64,000 nt of DNA, from contig CP126201.1 in NCBI GenBank assembly GCA_030272155.1, forward strand, positions 4,004,501-4,068,500, written 5' to 3'. Source of the DNA: Tetradesmus obliquus. Its lineage: Eukaryota > Chlorophyta > Chlorophyceae > Sphaeropleales > Scenedesmaceae. A program made the position numbers and the translations under genes. Every line of letters begins with the position of its first letter. The first letter of the stretch is position 1. Shown here in pieces: positions 40,792 through 52,264 of this stretch. Below the pieces are notes generated by a model, which was given only the letters and a program-made list of their open reading frames with translations, was not told the DNA's origin and did not search any database.

Positions 40792-42557
40792 CTACTGCTG
40801 CTGCCGCCGCTGCCTTTCCTGTGCCTCCTGCAGTGCCAGCACCAAGTGCTGCAGCTCCGGCCGCTGCTTTGCATGCTGCAGCAGATATTCCACACTCTGC
40901 ATCTCAGTCAGCCTACTAATCGTCCGATCTTTCGCAAACCCTAGCTGATCATCCACGACCACGTCATCACTGCCGCCGCTGCTGCTGCTGCCGCTGCTGC
41001 TGCTGAAACCGTGCTGCTGCACCGTCATGCTGCGCTGGCTGCTGCTGCTGCTGCTGCTGCCGCTGCTGATGCTGATGTGGCCTGCTGTGGTGCCGCCAGC
41101 CTTGCGAGCATCCTGCTGCGTCAGAATGCGCTCAAAGAGCTCGAAGGGCGTGGCTTCAGCAGAGATGAGCATGCGCACCCTGCAGGGGGCAGCAGCAGCA
41201 CAGGCCAGCACTGTCAGGATACACCAGGAATCAAATGTTGCTCAAAGAGCTCGAAGGGCGTGGCTTCAGCAGAGATGAGCATGCGCACCCTGCAGGGGGC
41301 AGCAGTAGCACAGGGCAGCACAGGCCAGCACTGTCAGGATACACAAGGAATCAAATGTTGCTCAAAGAGCTCGAAGGGCGTGGCTTCAGCAGAGATGAGC
41401 ATGCGCACCCTGCAGGGGGCAGCAGCAAAGTGCAGCGCAGGGCAGCACTGTCAGAATACATCAGGAATTCTTTGTTGCTCAAAGAGCTTGAAGGGTGTGG
41501 CCTCAGCAGAGATGAGCATGCACACCCTGCAGCAGGCAGCAGCACAGGGCAGCCCTGTCGGATTGAATTTAGAAGTACCGCTGCAACCGATGCGTAGGCC
41601 AGCCGACTGTGCGCTCGCACATACATGATCCAAGTAGGGTGTACTGCTGGCCTGCTTGCATGCTTCCATAAGCAAGTTCTCTGTTAGCACTTTGCCCGCC
41701 CTCACCTGTGCTCGTACATGACGTCTATGAGCGTCACAAAGCGGTACGCTGCCGCCCGGTTGGCTGCGTTGAACAGCGGCACGTCTGCCACAGCCAGCGT
41801 GTGGAAGCGGTCCGCTAAGGCAATGTAGTCGGCAGCCGCCAGCGGCCTGTTGCACAGCTCATCAAAGTCAAACATTGCCGCGGATCCTGCAGGGCAGTGT
41901 GTAACATGTTACTTTTGTGTTGCGTGACATAATTTGCTGCAGATTTCAGCTTTCATGTGCCAGCGGCAGCACGTCAAAGTCAAACATGGCCGCGGAGCCT
42001 GCATAACAGCATGTACATGAATAAGTCGGCACGTTGGTGACACAACTAGGCATATCTGAGCGCTTAGATGCTGAATTATGTCGTGGAAAGTGTTGGATGA
42101 CAAATGTCTGGGCTGCACAGGGGTTGCAGGTGTGTCACATGACCTGTCTGGGGGCTACCAGCAGCTGATGTGACGACGTCATGCATGCTGGACGCAATCC
42201 AAGAGACACGCAACATGCACCGATGCACAGTGTTGATACAGGAGGCTGCAGCTACTACAGAAAGCTTCTTCACTTCTGCACGCACCTAGCGCCTGCGGCA
42301 CGTGCAGCGTCCTGCCCATAGCCACATCCACATTGAGCGGCCCAGGGTTGCCCACACTGCCACTGCTGCTGCTGCTGCTGCTGCCGGCTGCTGCTGCCCC
42401 GCTGAGGCTATCTTCCCCATACTCTAGAAAGGCCTTGTGCAGCAGCGCTGTCCGGTCAGGTGTGAGGAAATATAAGCCCCGGGTGTGGTGTGCCAGGCGG
42501 CGGTAATCCACGGGCGAGTTCATGTTGTGGATTACGCACGCCTCCTGCACGTGCAGC

Positions 42558-42591
<34 letters not shown>

Positions 42592-45500
42592 GCAGAAACA
42601 GGGGCATGCACAATACTGTCAGACACATGCTGAAAACCTGCTTTTACTGCTGTCCACAAACCCATCATGAGTCCGGCAAGATTATCTTGCTGTGCTGTGT
42701 GCTTTGCTATGCACACCCACACCCACCTTGAGCCGGACGATGGAGGGCAGGAACAGCTGCCGCTGCAGCCCGTTTTAGACTGCACATTGGATGCTCTGTT
42801 GCTGGCGGCCACCAGCACAAGCCAACAGCAGCCGCGCTCAAACAATAAGCGGCCTGCACTCACCTTGAGCCGGGCGATAAACGGCAGGAACAGCTGCCGC
42901 TGCAGCCCGTTTTCATACAGCGCGTCAGGCGCCCTGTTGCTGGTGGCCACAAGCACCAGCCCCGAGTCCCACAGCCGCCCAAACAGGCGGTGCAGGATCA
43001 TGGCGTCAGCCACATCCGTGACAAACAACTCGTCTAGCGCCAGCACCTGCGGCGGCAGCAGCAGCAGCAGCGGCGCCGGCAGCAGCAGCAGGTGGCGGTT
43101 GAATCAGCCGGTGCAGAATCATGGCGTCAGCCACATCCGTGACAAACAGCTCGTCAAGCGCAAGAACCTCCGTCAGCTGTCGCCGCATCAGCTACTATGT
43201 GAAACATAGATGCTGCCACGTCATCAGCCAGGCACACACCTTGATGCCTGCCGCCACGTCGTCAGCTGCATGTACACACACCTTGATGACGTTATCATGT
43301 CAACATGCACTGCCAAAGGCATGCACGGATGATGATGACACACGCACCTTGATGCCTGCGGCCACGTCATCAGCCACGTGCTTGAGCGGGTCCGCCTCCC
43401 CCTTGGTGTGGCGCAGGCGGCCGTGAATGTCCAGCATGAAGTCATGGAAGTGCGTGCGCTGCACCTGCAGCAGCAGCAGCAGCAGCAGCAGACGTTGAAT
43501 GGACGGCAGGGCTGATGGATTGGATGTCGTTGATGTCCAGCATGAATTAATGGAAGTGCGTGCGCTGCACCTGCAGCAGCAGCAGCAAAAGAACGAGAAG
43601 ATTAAAGACATGCAAGGACTGGAGTGGCTGTCCAGGAATGAAGTCGTGGAAGTGCGTGTGCTGCACCTGCGGTGCCAGCAGCAGCAGATACAGGACAAGA
43701 ATATTGAAGACATGCAAGAATCGGACTGGATGTCACGAAGTGAAGTCGTGGAAGTGCGTGCGCTGCACCTGCAGGCAGCAACAGCAGCAGCAGCAGCAGT
43801 AGAAGAGAAATCATGATAGTGCAAAAGCAACCGCCAAGGATGCTTTAGTTGATCATGCGATTGTGCAAGTGTGTGCCTTGCACCTGCAGCAGCAGACGCA
43901 GATGGAAACCTCCAGTGATGCAGCCAACTGACACGCCGTCACACTGGCTCGTATAATGTAAAGACATCAGTTACATTTCTTTTGTATGAGCATGCCTACC
44001 TGGAACTCTTTGGGCGCTGAGGCCACCAGCAGGTCCATGAGCATCGTCTTGCCGCAGCCCACGCCGCCAAACAATCAGCCCAGCCCAAACACGTTGACGC
44101 CAAAAACACCCATCCGCTCTTGCCAGACGGAAGGTGTCGAGTGAATGAAATGTACCAACAGGGAGCTGCTGGCTGCAGCCCGTTGACACACACCGTTGTA
44201 GGCACACAGGACAATCAACTTAAACATCAGTCACATCCACGTACCTGGAACTCCTTGGGTGCTGAGGCCACCAGCAAGTCCATGAGCATCGTCTTGCCGC
44301 AGCCCACGCCGCCAAACATGTACAGGCCCTTGGTGGCGGGGCGCTGGCCCCTGGGGCCTGCAGACCCGTGCAGCCCTGACTGCGCCTTCAGCAAGTTGCT
44401 GATGCCGTCAAACCTGCAGCCAGGTGCGTTTGAAGCGCGGAAAGTTTAACAAAAAGTGACACAAGTGACACAAGTCACAAACAGAAGCAGCCAGGGAGAG
44501 CTGATGCAGTTGTGGAGGATGAGATTGCAATCTCCTTGTAAGCGAGCAGTTGTGTGCAGCAACCCCAACGCACTGCCCTTCGGGGGGAAGCAAGAGCGCT
44601 GCTTGTTGCAGCATGAGTGGCTGGCGGGCGTCACTGCTGTGCTGCGCGTGCAGCTGTGCATCTGCTGCTTTTGGTGCTGTATGATGGCAGCAATGCTGCA
44701 GCTAGGGCGTGGGATGTGGGGCCTTACGGCCAACTAATGTGTTGGCGACAATAGCGCGGCGGTGCCAAGTGGCTGCAACCTCGCAGCACCTGTTACTGAT
44801 ATCTAAACTCCACAGCCGGCTACTAGTACTCCCCACGCATCGGCCACCGCAGGTGACAGTGCGTGCTTCAGCATCTAGCCAGGTGTAACTGTGAAGCCTT
44901 TGGAACGTGAGCGTAGCATATAGGAGAGGCAAGCGGTTGGGCGGGCACTTTGGCGACATAGGCAAGTTGATCATAGGATGCTTCCGTGCCCTGCAGCCTC
45001 CTTGTGGCTGCTGCAACGTGTAGAGAGTCGCTGCAAAGTGAGCCAAGGTCACAGAGGGTGTTACATTACCGCCGCCTCCTGTGCGCGAGCAACCAGCAGC
45101 AACGCTTGGCCCGAGTCCCTGCCCCCAATCACTGCAGAAGATGCGTATGTACGGCATCGGCACCGTCAGTGTGTGCTGTCCATTGGCTACAAAAACAGAC
45201 GGCGACCAGTTACCTGGCAGATAACTCAGACCGCTGTACCAGATGCTTGATGAGAGCTGCTTGGGCAGCTGCGGCATTAATTGTATATTACTGTATGAAA
45301 GCCTGCCGCACACCTCTCAGCGGTGCAGACAGTTCATCCCACAGCGGTGTAAGGGCACCTGGAAGGCCTGTCAGCATACCCACCACATGTTCCAGTGGCA
45401 CTGCTGAGCAGTTCAGTAAAAGTCGTGCGTCACATGTGCGTCCATGCGCTGCTGCTACAGCAGCAGAGACGTGCTGCGACATCAAAAGCAGTGTGACAGG

Positions 45501-48500
45501 CTGCCAGCTGTGTGGTGCAAGATGCAGCAGCAGTGTGCATGCATCGGCCCAGCCAGCGCCTGAAAACTGCAGCTGTCTGCAAAACTAGAAACAGCAGCTA
45601 GGCTGCTGACAGCTTGCTGCAATGCTGGTCGGGCGTGGTGTGCAGCCTTGACGGCAGGTATTCACGACAAAGCTGCAACACAAGGTGACAGCCGGCAGCT
45701 GCGATTGTGGCCCCAGAGTTGCCTTGTAACACTGCAGACCGGTCAGTGCAGCTGCAGCCCGCTTGAAGTTCGGTGATGCGCAGCTACTACCTTACTGACG
45801 CGCCAGCAGCGCCGCAGCCTGCTGCATGCTGACCCGGTTTCCTTCTCTGGTGCTCCCCCAGCCATGTCGCGCCATAGAAGGCTCCAGCAGCTGCGGCTGT
45901 TCTCAGCAGCACTCCTGTTGCTGCTACTACGCTGCTGCTGAATCAACTGCCGTCTTCAGCCTATGTTCACTGTAACACATGTTTTGTTGCTACTGCTTGC
46001 GCACAATGTCTGTCAGTGGCCTGTCAGGCCCTGCGTCCTTAGAGCCAGAGTTGATGTATGCGCCACGCATCGTCATGTGGGATGGCAGCTCCCGGTTGCC
46101 GTCAACCTGCAGGACGCACGCCTAGGGTTTACATGATGTCCAAGTATACGTTTATCAATGGATGGTGTGGCAGCTGCTGATGCCAGGGATGCTGCTGCTG
46201 TGGCACTATGGCTGCACTTCTGCTGCTGTAATCAGACTGTCGAGCTGCTTGCTGTTGCGACGTGCCAGCTGCTCCACGGCACCAAAGTATCTACAAGGCT
46301 CCATGTTTGCTCTGACGCAGGAGTCTCACCGAGGGGTTGAGCATCATGTGTGCCACAGGCCCCAGGCCCAGAGCAGCAAAGCCCACCAAGACGCCTATGG
46401 CGAGCTTGCCATTGCTGATACGAGTCCGCGGTGGCATCTGTGTTGCTTAATTAATGAAGGATTTAAAAGCCTTTGGGGCGCCTGCAGGATCCCAAGCAGT
46501 GGTTATGCTACCGGTAGCACTCGTGGCTGTAGCAGTGAAACGGCATGGACGTTGCCGTAGCTTTGTTTAAGTCAGGTCCTCGTCAACAAACAACGCCGGT
46601 CAAGGGATGGAACTGGACTGATCCACGGTCAGCACCACCGTGCTCAAAGAACAAGGGCTTTGGGAGAGGGTTGTACTGCCACTGCTGCTGCTGCTGCTGG
46701 CTGGCTCGAGGCGCGACTCAAGTGTTGCCTGGCTGTGCCGTAGCGTCCACGAGTTGCGTGTGCAAGCAGCATATATGTCAGTGCTGACAGGCTGCCCACC
46801 AACACTTCTGAGCCACGCACTGCTGCTGTCACCAGCACCACCTGAGCAGTGGCACCTGCACACTGTATTGCTGCTTCATAGCCTTGTGATGCATGCAACG
46901 TGACAAAGACATCCGCCATTCACTGAAGTTACAGGACATAACTGGGCAACGACCATACAGGCAACAACCATAAGCCACAGGACAACTTGGCAAACAACTG
47001 TTGGCACTGTTACCTCATGCTTGACGAGACGACTAAAGCTTCAGGCAGTAGCAGCTGATTAGACAGACACCTGCCAAAGTCCAAACATTAAATGATTGTC
47101 ATGGCTGCACAAAGAAGCTACCGAGCTCAAGCTGTCACATGCAAAGCAAACCAACCAAGCCTGCAAGCATGCTGTGCTCTGCTAGGCACAACTGCTCCAA
47201 CAACCCAACGACAGCAAACCAGCTCAGATGAGAACATGCAAAACTCACACCAACCGCAAGCAGCCACAAGAGCTAAAGCGCCTTGCGCGTGTGGGGCTTG
47301 CTGGCTGCGTCAGCAGAGCCTGCGCAGCGCAGAGCAGCTGCTGCCGAAACCTGCAGCCTAACTCTGCCGTGCACTGCATGCGCAAGCAGCAATGCACACC
47401 AGCTGCGCAAGCTACTGCTTATGAAGGGTACTTGATACGCACCAAATGCAGCCCTAGACAACATGCAGCTGCATGCGATCAATCATTCTGTGCAAGCTCA
47501 GCTGCTTCCCAGCTTGCCGTGAAAACGTGGGCACAAGCATGCTGCCAGCTGTCCAGGCATAGACATGGGTTGGTGTCACTGCAAGAGCAGCGACACCCAC
47601 GCTACTAGCTAATCATTAGCTCACGCTGGTGCGACTGCTCAGCTTGCATTGCTCCTGCAAGCTTTCCAGAGGAGCGCATTGATGCACTGCAGCGGCAGCA
47701 GCTGCAGTAGCAGCATCAGCAACTGCAGCTGCCTGCTGTGTGGTGTCTCAGCTCACAAACAGAGCCTCGCCGAAGTTGCGGGCAATGATGATGCCGGCAG
47801 CGAACACTGCAAACGCCCTCACGAGCTGTAGCAGGCGTCCAGACAGCAGCAGCAGCAGCAGCAGCAGCAGCAAGCAGTAGCACGGTTTCAGCTGGTGATG
47901 CCCAGCGGCAGCCCTGCTCGCTGCTGATCGGCGATGGCATGGCTGAAATGCTGTTAGGAAGCAACTGTGCGGCTGTTTACCTTGCAGTTGGCATCGAACT
48001 TGGCTGGGTTATAATACTCCTCCTCTATGTGCGCCTTGAGCTTCTCCCACTGCCAGCTGCTGCGAGACGCTGGGTTCTCCATGATTGCCTTGGGCATGGT
48101 TGCTTCGTCTTCAGTATGTTCTACTTGTGGGTGTCTCAATCGTCTTCGCACCCTACCAGGTACTGCTGCTGAGGTCGGCCGGCAAAGTGTGTAGATAGAC
48201 AGAGGTTCCGCTAAATTATATTTGTCTCAAGTGACGGTGATTTGGCTCGACACAGATCGACTCAAACAGACCGGGTGAGAACGCATGACAGCGACGTTCC
48301 ACCTGCCACCTGACATGCAGCTGTAACACGCGAGCACTCTTATCCGTTCCACTAGATTCTCGCCGTCAGCCACATACACACAGCCCGTTGGTTTTACTTT
48401 ACATCCAGCACGCTAGCACCTGCCTTAGTGATCAGCAGCCAGTGATCTGCAGCAGATCAGCAAGCATGGCAGCAGACAAACGCACAGAGAAGGAGAAGAT

Positions 48501-51004
48501 GCTAGCAGGAGAGCTTTACTGCGCCTTTGAGAAGACGTTGTTGGATGAGAGGCAGGTGAGAAACTGCGCTCTTGCCAGCAGCATGCTGTCACCTAGGCTG
48601 GCAACTGCTGTACTGCTAGGTGTCCTGCAACAGCTGCACACCCAGGTCGAGTCACACACGCAGCATATTTTCAAGTCATACATCCAGCTGCACAGTGAGA
48701 GTAGCTGTGGCAACTTCTTGATGCTGCAGACGCGGTACCGCCAGCACCACTCCAAATGCATGGATACACAGTGCTACAGCAGCATGCATCCAATGTTCCG
48801 CAGCAGCCCATGCAGCAGCCAGCCCTGCCGCCCACCACACACACACCAAAGCCCATCACTGCTTTTGAAATTGATCAGTGTTCCCAACGTCTAACGCCTG
48901 AAGAGTGACATCCTACACCGCACCACTTTCCTGCAAGCATTCCTGCAGACCGCCAAGGTGCTCATCCACAGATACAACACGCAGCTGGCCACCACAATCG
49001 AGGGCCGCGCAGAGCTGCTGCAGCAGCTGCTAGGCGGCATGGACCCGGCAGACCCCCCTTTCATAGAGCCGCCCTTCTACTGTGATTATGGCTACAACAT
49101 CTACATGGGTGCAGGCAGCTATGCAAACTTCGGGTTTACTGTGCTGGACGCGTGCAGGGTGGACATCGGCAAGCGCGTGCTGATCGGGCCAAACGTGCAG
49201 GTGCGGGGTGGGACATACATAACACCAGTAGGATACAGCCTTTCAGTGCCAGAGCCAGCTTCAGCCCTGCTTGCATGGTGTAAAAGAAAACTCTCCCTTC
49301 ACACCAAACGTTGTACACTTGTGTTGAGCGTGCTGGTCGGTGCTGGTGTTGCAACTCCCTAGCATTGTGTCCAGCACATGTTGAAAACCTCTTGTGCTCT
49401 TTCCTGCAGGTATACGCTGCTACACACCCCTTAGACGGCCATGTGCGCAAGGGCTGCACAGGACCCGAGTACGGCGCACCAATTAGCATTGGCGATGACA
49501 CATGGATCGGCGGCGCTGTTGTTATCTGCCCGGGCGTTACAATTGGAAATAACAGTGTTATTGGCGCCGGCAGCGTTGTAACAAAGGACGTGGAGCCGTA
49601 CACTGTGGTGGCTGGCAACCCTGCAAAGGTGATTCGGCGGCTGGAGAGGCATGAAGAGGCGGGTGCAGCTGCAGCAGCAGCGGCAGCAGCAGCGCTGAAG
49701 AACTGAAGGGGCAGGGTTGCTGTTGCTTATAGTTCTGTACTGATAAGACGCTTAGTGTGCACCCATGGCACGGAATAAATAGGGCAATGTGGTATCAGGT
49801 GGTGTAGTGCTGTGAGTCTACTTTGTGGAGCCACGGAAGGACCCTGCTGCCCTTGTAGCAGAGTGTTGAGGGTAAGGCCAGAGGCGTGTGTCATTTTCTT
49901 TTTGTTGGCATCAGCATGGGCAGCATTTTGCAGGTTATGACAAAGTATAGAATCTATGACCCACAGTTGACCCACAGTTGAACGTGACATAACAGATCCA
50001 TGGGCACATGTGACATGACAAAATGGCCAGCTGATTGGCTGAATTGCATTACTTGCCGTGACACAAAGCGGCTGTACATTGCTGCTGCTCTGTTGAGGCA
50101 CTATTTAATTTGGGGTGCGTTTGTAGTGCTCGTGATGCTCAAGCAATTTGAAGTGGCTGCAAGCCTGTATGTTGTGTGTCACCATGCATCGCTACACCGC
50201 CACCTGACAGTATTGTGTGTTGTGTTGGCCGCGTGCGCAATAAGAGGCGCTGGTAACACGTTAGGCCTGCCTCTTAAAACTCGTTTGGACTTTGACTCAT
50301 TCTATCCACAAATGGCAAAGCACAACAAAGGGAGCAAGAAAAGAGAATTGAAACAAGACAACCTAAACATAGCACCAGCGCCAGCCCCTCACCATGATGG
50401 CGTGCTGTCCGCCACTCCCACACTGTCCACCAGCGTCAGGCCGCTCGGCTTGTGAGCTTTAGGGTTTGCAGCGCGCAGGTCGTCATACAACACCTGTGTG
50501 ACAGCAGCAGCAGCAGAACATGGAGACAGTGAGCAAAAGAGCTTACCCCGAGAAGCTTCAAGCTTCTGGCATAAGGTTTTTGCATGTGCAACACAGCTCG
50601 GGCAGTCCCTGAAACATTGCTACACAGCAATGGCCAGGCTGTCACTCCACTACGATAATGACAGCACTAATACAACAGCGCTATAGGGTTCACACAAGCA
50701 GCTACGCACACTGCTGTGCGCTGCTGCTGTTTTGGGAGCTTGGCTGTCGGAAATGCTACAGAGCTTTTGCTGCTGTTGATGCTATGGCTTGATGGGTAAA
50801 CACGATGAGAGATGTTGCCAAAGCACCAGCTCAGCAACAAATAACAGCAGCAGCTCAGTTGCAGCCCACCTGCAGCTTCTGCACAGTCACTTGCTGCAGC
50901 GGGTCAGGCCGGTAAGCACCCGACTTAATGCCGTCAGTGTACAGAGCAGCGGGGCCCTCGCTGGCTTGTGTCAGCTCAGGGGGTAGGGCATCTGCTGCTG
51001 ACGC

Positions 51005-51035
<31 letters not shown>

Positions 51036-51105
51036 AAGGTTCGGCCGCTGCTACTGCTGTTGGATGCTACTGCTGCTGTGAGTGCTGCAAGTGCAGCAGG
51101 AGGGC

Positions 51106-51140
<35 letters not shown>

Positions 51141-51271
51141 TGTCGAACAGTTGCAAGAGTAGGGTTAGCAACAGTGCTTATGCCAGCTGTGCACTTGTTT
51201 GCCAGCTGGTGCCAGCCAGGCTGCCACAGCAGCAACCGAAACAGCAAAATAAGACATTTCTGCAGTGACAT
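40792..51271 (-). CDS. AFG1-like ATPase (LACE1/ZapE family), 599 aa
   Basis: AFG1 is a mitochondrial AAA-type P-loop ATPase that helps remove or degrade respiratory-chain subunits. Exons: 51271-50870, 50493-50393, 44413-44245, 43464-43348, 43046-42864, 42544-42286, 41886-41706, 41179-40792; all phases agree (1800 nt). The N-terminus is hydrophobic (Leu-rich span at about 44-65) and then Ser-rich, followed by the family block [21 protein letters not shown] (about 120-140). Walker A GGVGCGKT is at 202-209, Walker B VLALDE at 264-269, then [41 protein letters not shown], and [16 protein letters not shown]. The C-terminal [14 protein letters not shown] also fits. Exons 2 and 3 are 6 kb apart, but the split Trp codon and the family order agree. 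Three other genes lie in that intron. Many exon-edge copies are present. Confidence 0.85.
41220..41533 (-). repeat. Three tandem copies of AFG1 exon 8 start
   Basis: Units of about 110-120 bp repeat the acceptor CCCTGCAG and the first about 20 codons of exon 8 ([15 protein letters not shown]), upstream of the real start at 41179. The two nearest copies are almost identical to the real exon over the copied stretch; the furthest is more diverged ([16 protein letters not shown]). Confidence 0.85.
41970..42003 (-). repeat. Copy of AFG1 exon 7 start
   Basis: The exon 7 start (SAAMFDFD) with a TGCAG acceptor is repeated about 110 bp upstream of the real exon start at 41886. Confidence 0.7.
42725..43190 (-). 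repeat. Copies of AFG1 exon 5 start and end
   Basis: About 43100-43190 repeats the exon 5 start ([21 protein letters not shown]) upstream of the real exon. About 42725-42830 repeats its end ([14 protein letters not shown] plus GTGGGT donor) downstream. The real exon 5 is therefore flanked by edge copies on both sides. Confidence 0.8.
43540..44070 (-). repeat. Copies of AFG1 exon 4 start and exon 3 end
   Basis: Copies of the exon 4 start (VQRTHFHDF with CTGCAG-type acceptor) lie at about 43540-43573, 43630-43675 and 43735-43775, with a weaker one near 43845-43890. About 43985-44070 repeats the exon 3 end, including an intact-looking Walker A segment ([14 protein letters not shown]) and a GTAGGC donor. 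No acceptor would bring this last copy into the protein in frame. Confidence 0.8.
45990..46437 (-). CDS. Small single-span membrane protein, 74 aa, unknown role
   Basis: Exons 46437-46330 and 46106-45990 join in phase. Residues 1-10 are basic ([11 protein letters not shown]). A hydrophobic span follows ([20 protein letters not shown]), then a polar tail ([18 protein letters not shown]). Size and layout resemble small accessory subunits of mitochondrial or plastid membrane complexes, but I do not recognise the family. The start ATG directly follows CACAG, so an upstream exon joined at that point cannot be excluded. The gene lies within AFG1 intron 2. Confidence 0.55.
47748..48097 (-). CDS. TOM5: TOM5-like subunit of the mitochondrial outer-membrane translocase, 64 aa
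   Basis: TOM5 is a tail-anchored small subunit that helps assemble the TOM import pore. Exons 48097-47981 and 47825-47748 are in phase. The cytosolic part carries [23 protein letters not shown]. The membrane anchor [20 protein letters not shown] starts exactly at exon 2. Plant TOM5 has the same order: an I/W-EKLKA segment, a short acidic stretch, then a K-LLRA-G-FAG anchor ending in R-(N/S)-(Y/F)-G-(D/E). Length (64 versus about 54 aa in plants) fits. It is nested in AFG1 intron 2 and divergent from the acetyltransferase gene 369 bp away. Confidence 0.75.
48098..48465. promoter_or_regulatory. Shared divergent promoter region (TOM5 / acetyltransferase)
   Basis: The 368 bp between two divergent start codons must hold both promoters and 5' UTRs. 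It is fully inside AFG1 intron 2. I see no convincing TATA box, but a less GC-rich patch (TAAATTATATTTG) occurs near 48214-48226. Confidence 0.4.
48466..49706 (+). CDS. Maltose/galactoside-type O-acetyltransferase (LacA/Maa/NodL family), 212 aa
   Basis: The enzyme family transfers acetyl from acetyl-CoA to sugar hydroxyls; it is a trimeric left-handed beta-helix. Exons 48466-48555, 48949-49200 and 49410-49706 are all phase 0. [11 protein letters not shown] (about 10-20) is the N-terminal family motif. [14 protein letters not shown] and hexapeptide repeats follow ([42 protein letters not shown]). The catalytic His is in AATHPLD (His 120). [13 protein letters not shown] closes the helix, then a polyAla tail. 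The start at 48466 is chosen over the upstream in-frame ATG at 48388 because the family motif begins soon after it. The nearest well-known relatives are bacterial and fungal. The gene is antisense inside AFG1 intron 2. Confidence 0.88.
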
Positions 51272-52264
51272 GTGCTGTGAGTCAGTGGGTCAGTGTATGC
51301 ATAGACCACCAGCAGCATGACATAAAGCAGCTGATTGCATCTTGTCTTGCTGGGCTATAGGACAAGCAGGCAGGGTTTGGCCGCATACAACTGCTGGCTG
51401 TAGCAACTGCAACTGCTTGATGCACAACTTGCTGTGACCATGTCAACATACACAGCTACACCACCAGCTTTAGCTTGTGCACAAGAGACTTCTGTATCAA
51501 CACGTGCACACATGCTGCGTGCCCATTGTTCACTCAAGTGCAGGACAATCATGGCATCCACTTCTGCGCACGTGGTTAGCTGCTATTGCTGCCTTGAAGG
51601 CAAGCTGCTGGCCTAATGACAGCTGCCAACAACTCTGTAGCATTGTAAAGGAACTTTAAACGTTCTGGTGTGGTGAGACTCCAGCACAGCACTACTGGGT
51701 GAGCATGATGTAGCTGCTGGCAGAATAGTTGATGATGATGTTACTGTTGCTGACACTGCTGCTGCTGCTGGGCAACTGCCAGGCGCACCTTGCTGCAAAC
51801 AGCTGCTATAGGTGCTCAGATGCTGGGTACGGCCCTGCAACAACGACGGGAGGCCTGCCAGTACGCCGCACGCTGCTGTTGCTGAGGTGCAACCCGCCAT
51901 GGACACTGACATGCTACTGCAGACCGTGCAGGGGATCACCCACAATACGATGACAGTACTGAGCACTACAATGATGTGTAATTCAGCATCGCAGCTTGCT
52001 CCGGCAGCACGCAAGTACTGTGCGTACTTCGACACTAAGCAGCAGCAGTTCGTAAGCAAAATTTCAACTGGGGAAACAATTCAACATAGTTCAAGTCGCG
52101 ATTGAAACAACCGCTTGTCGTTGGTGCGTAACACATGTTTCGAGAGAGTGTGTAGGGCTCAAGTGGGCAAATTGCGTTCTATTACTGCTGGGGCCTGATC
52201 GAGCGCTGCACCTTATCCGAAAGCTCACATTTGCGTCTTCGCTTTTACACAAAGCGTTAACAAG
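51272..52264. promoter_or_regulatory. Divergent intergenic region between AFG1 and CPN60B
   Basis: About 1 kb separates the start codons of two divergently transcribed organelle-proteostasis genes. No gene is supported inside. It presumably holds both promoters, but I cannot point to individual elements. Confidence 0.45.

Larger units (their letters stand above)
44414..50392 (-). other. Giant intron 2 of AFG1
   Basis: This 5979-nt intron lies between the exon 2 donor (TCATG/GTGAGG) and the exon 3 acceptor (GCTGCAG). It contains three complete genes: a 74-aa membrane protein and TOM5 on the same strand as AFG1, and an O-acetyltransferase on the opposite strand. Same-strand nested genes need their own promoter and poly(A) site inside a host intron. 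A chimeric assembly is the main alternative. Sub-regions 44414-45989, 46438-47747 and 49707-50392 show no further gene. Confidence 0.7.

Noticed and set aside
40792..51271. AFG1 as two unrelated fragments or a pseudogene
   Set aside because: Exons 1-2 supply exactly the missing N-terminal family block, the split codon is restored, and no exon carries a stop.
51272..52264. Heat-shock elements upstream of CPN60B
   Set aside because: GAA and TTC triplets occur near 52070-52100 but not in the regular alternating 5-bp spacing required.
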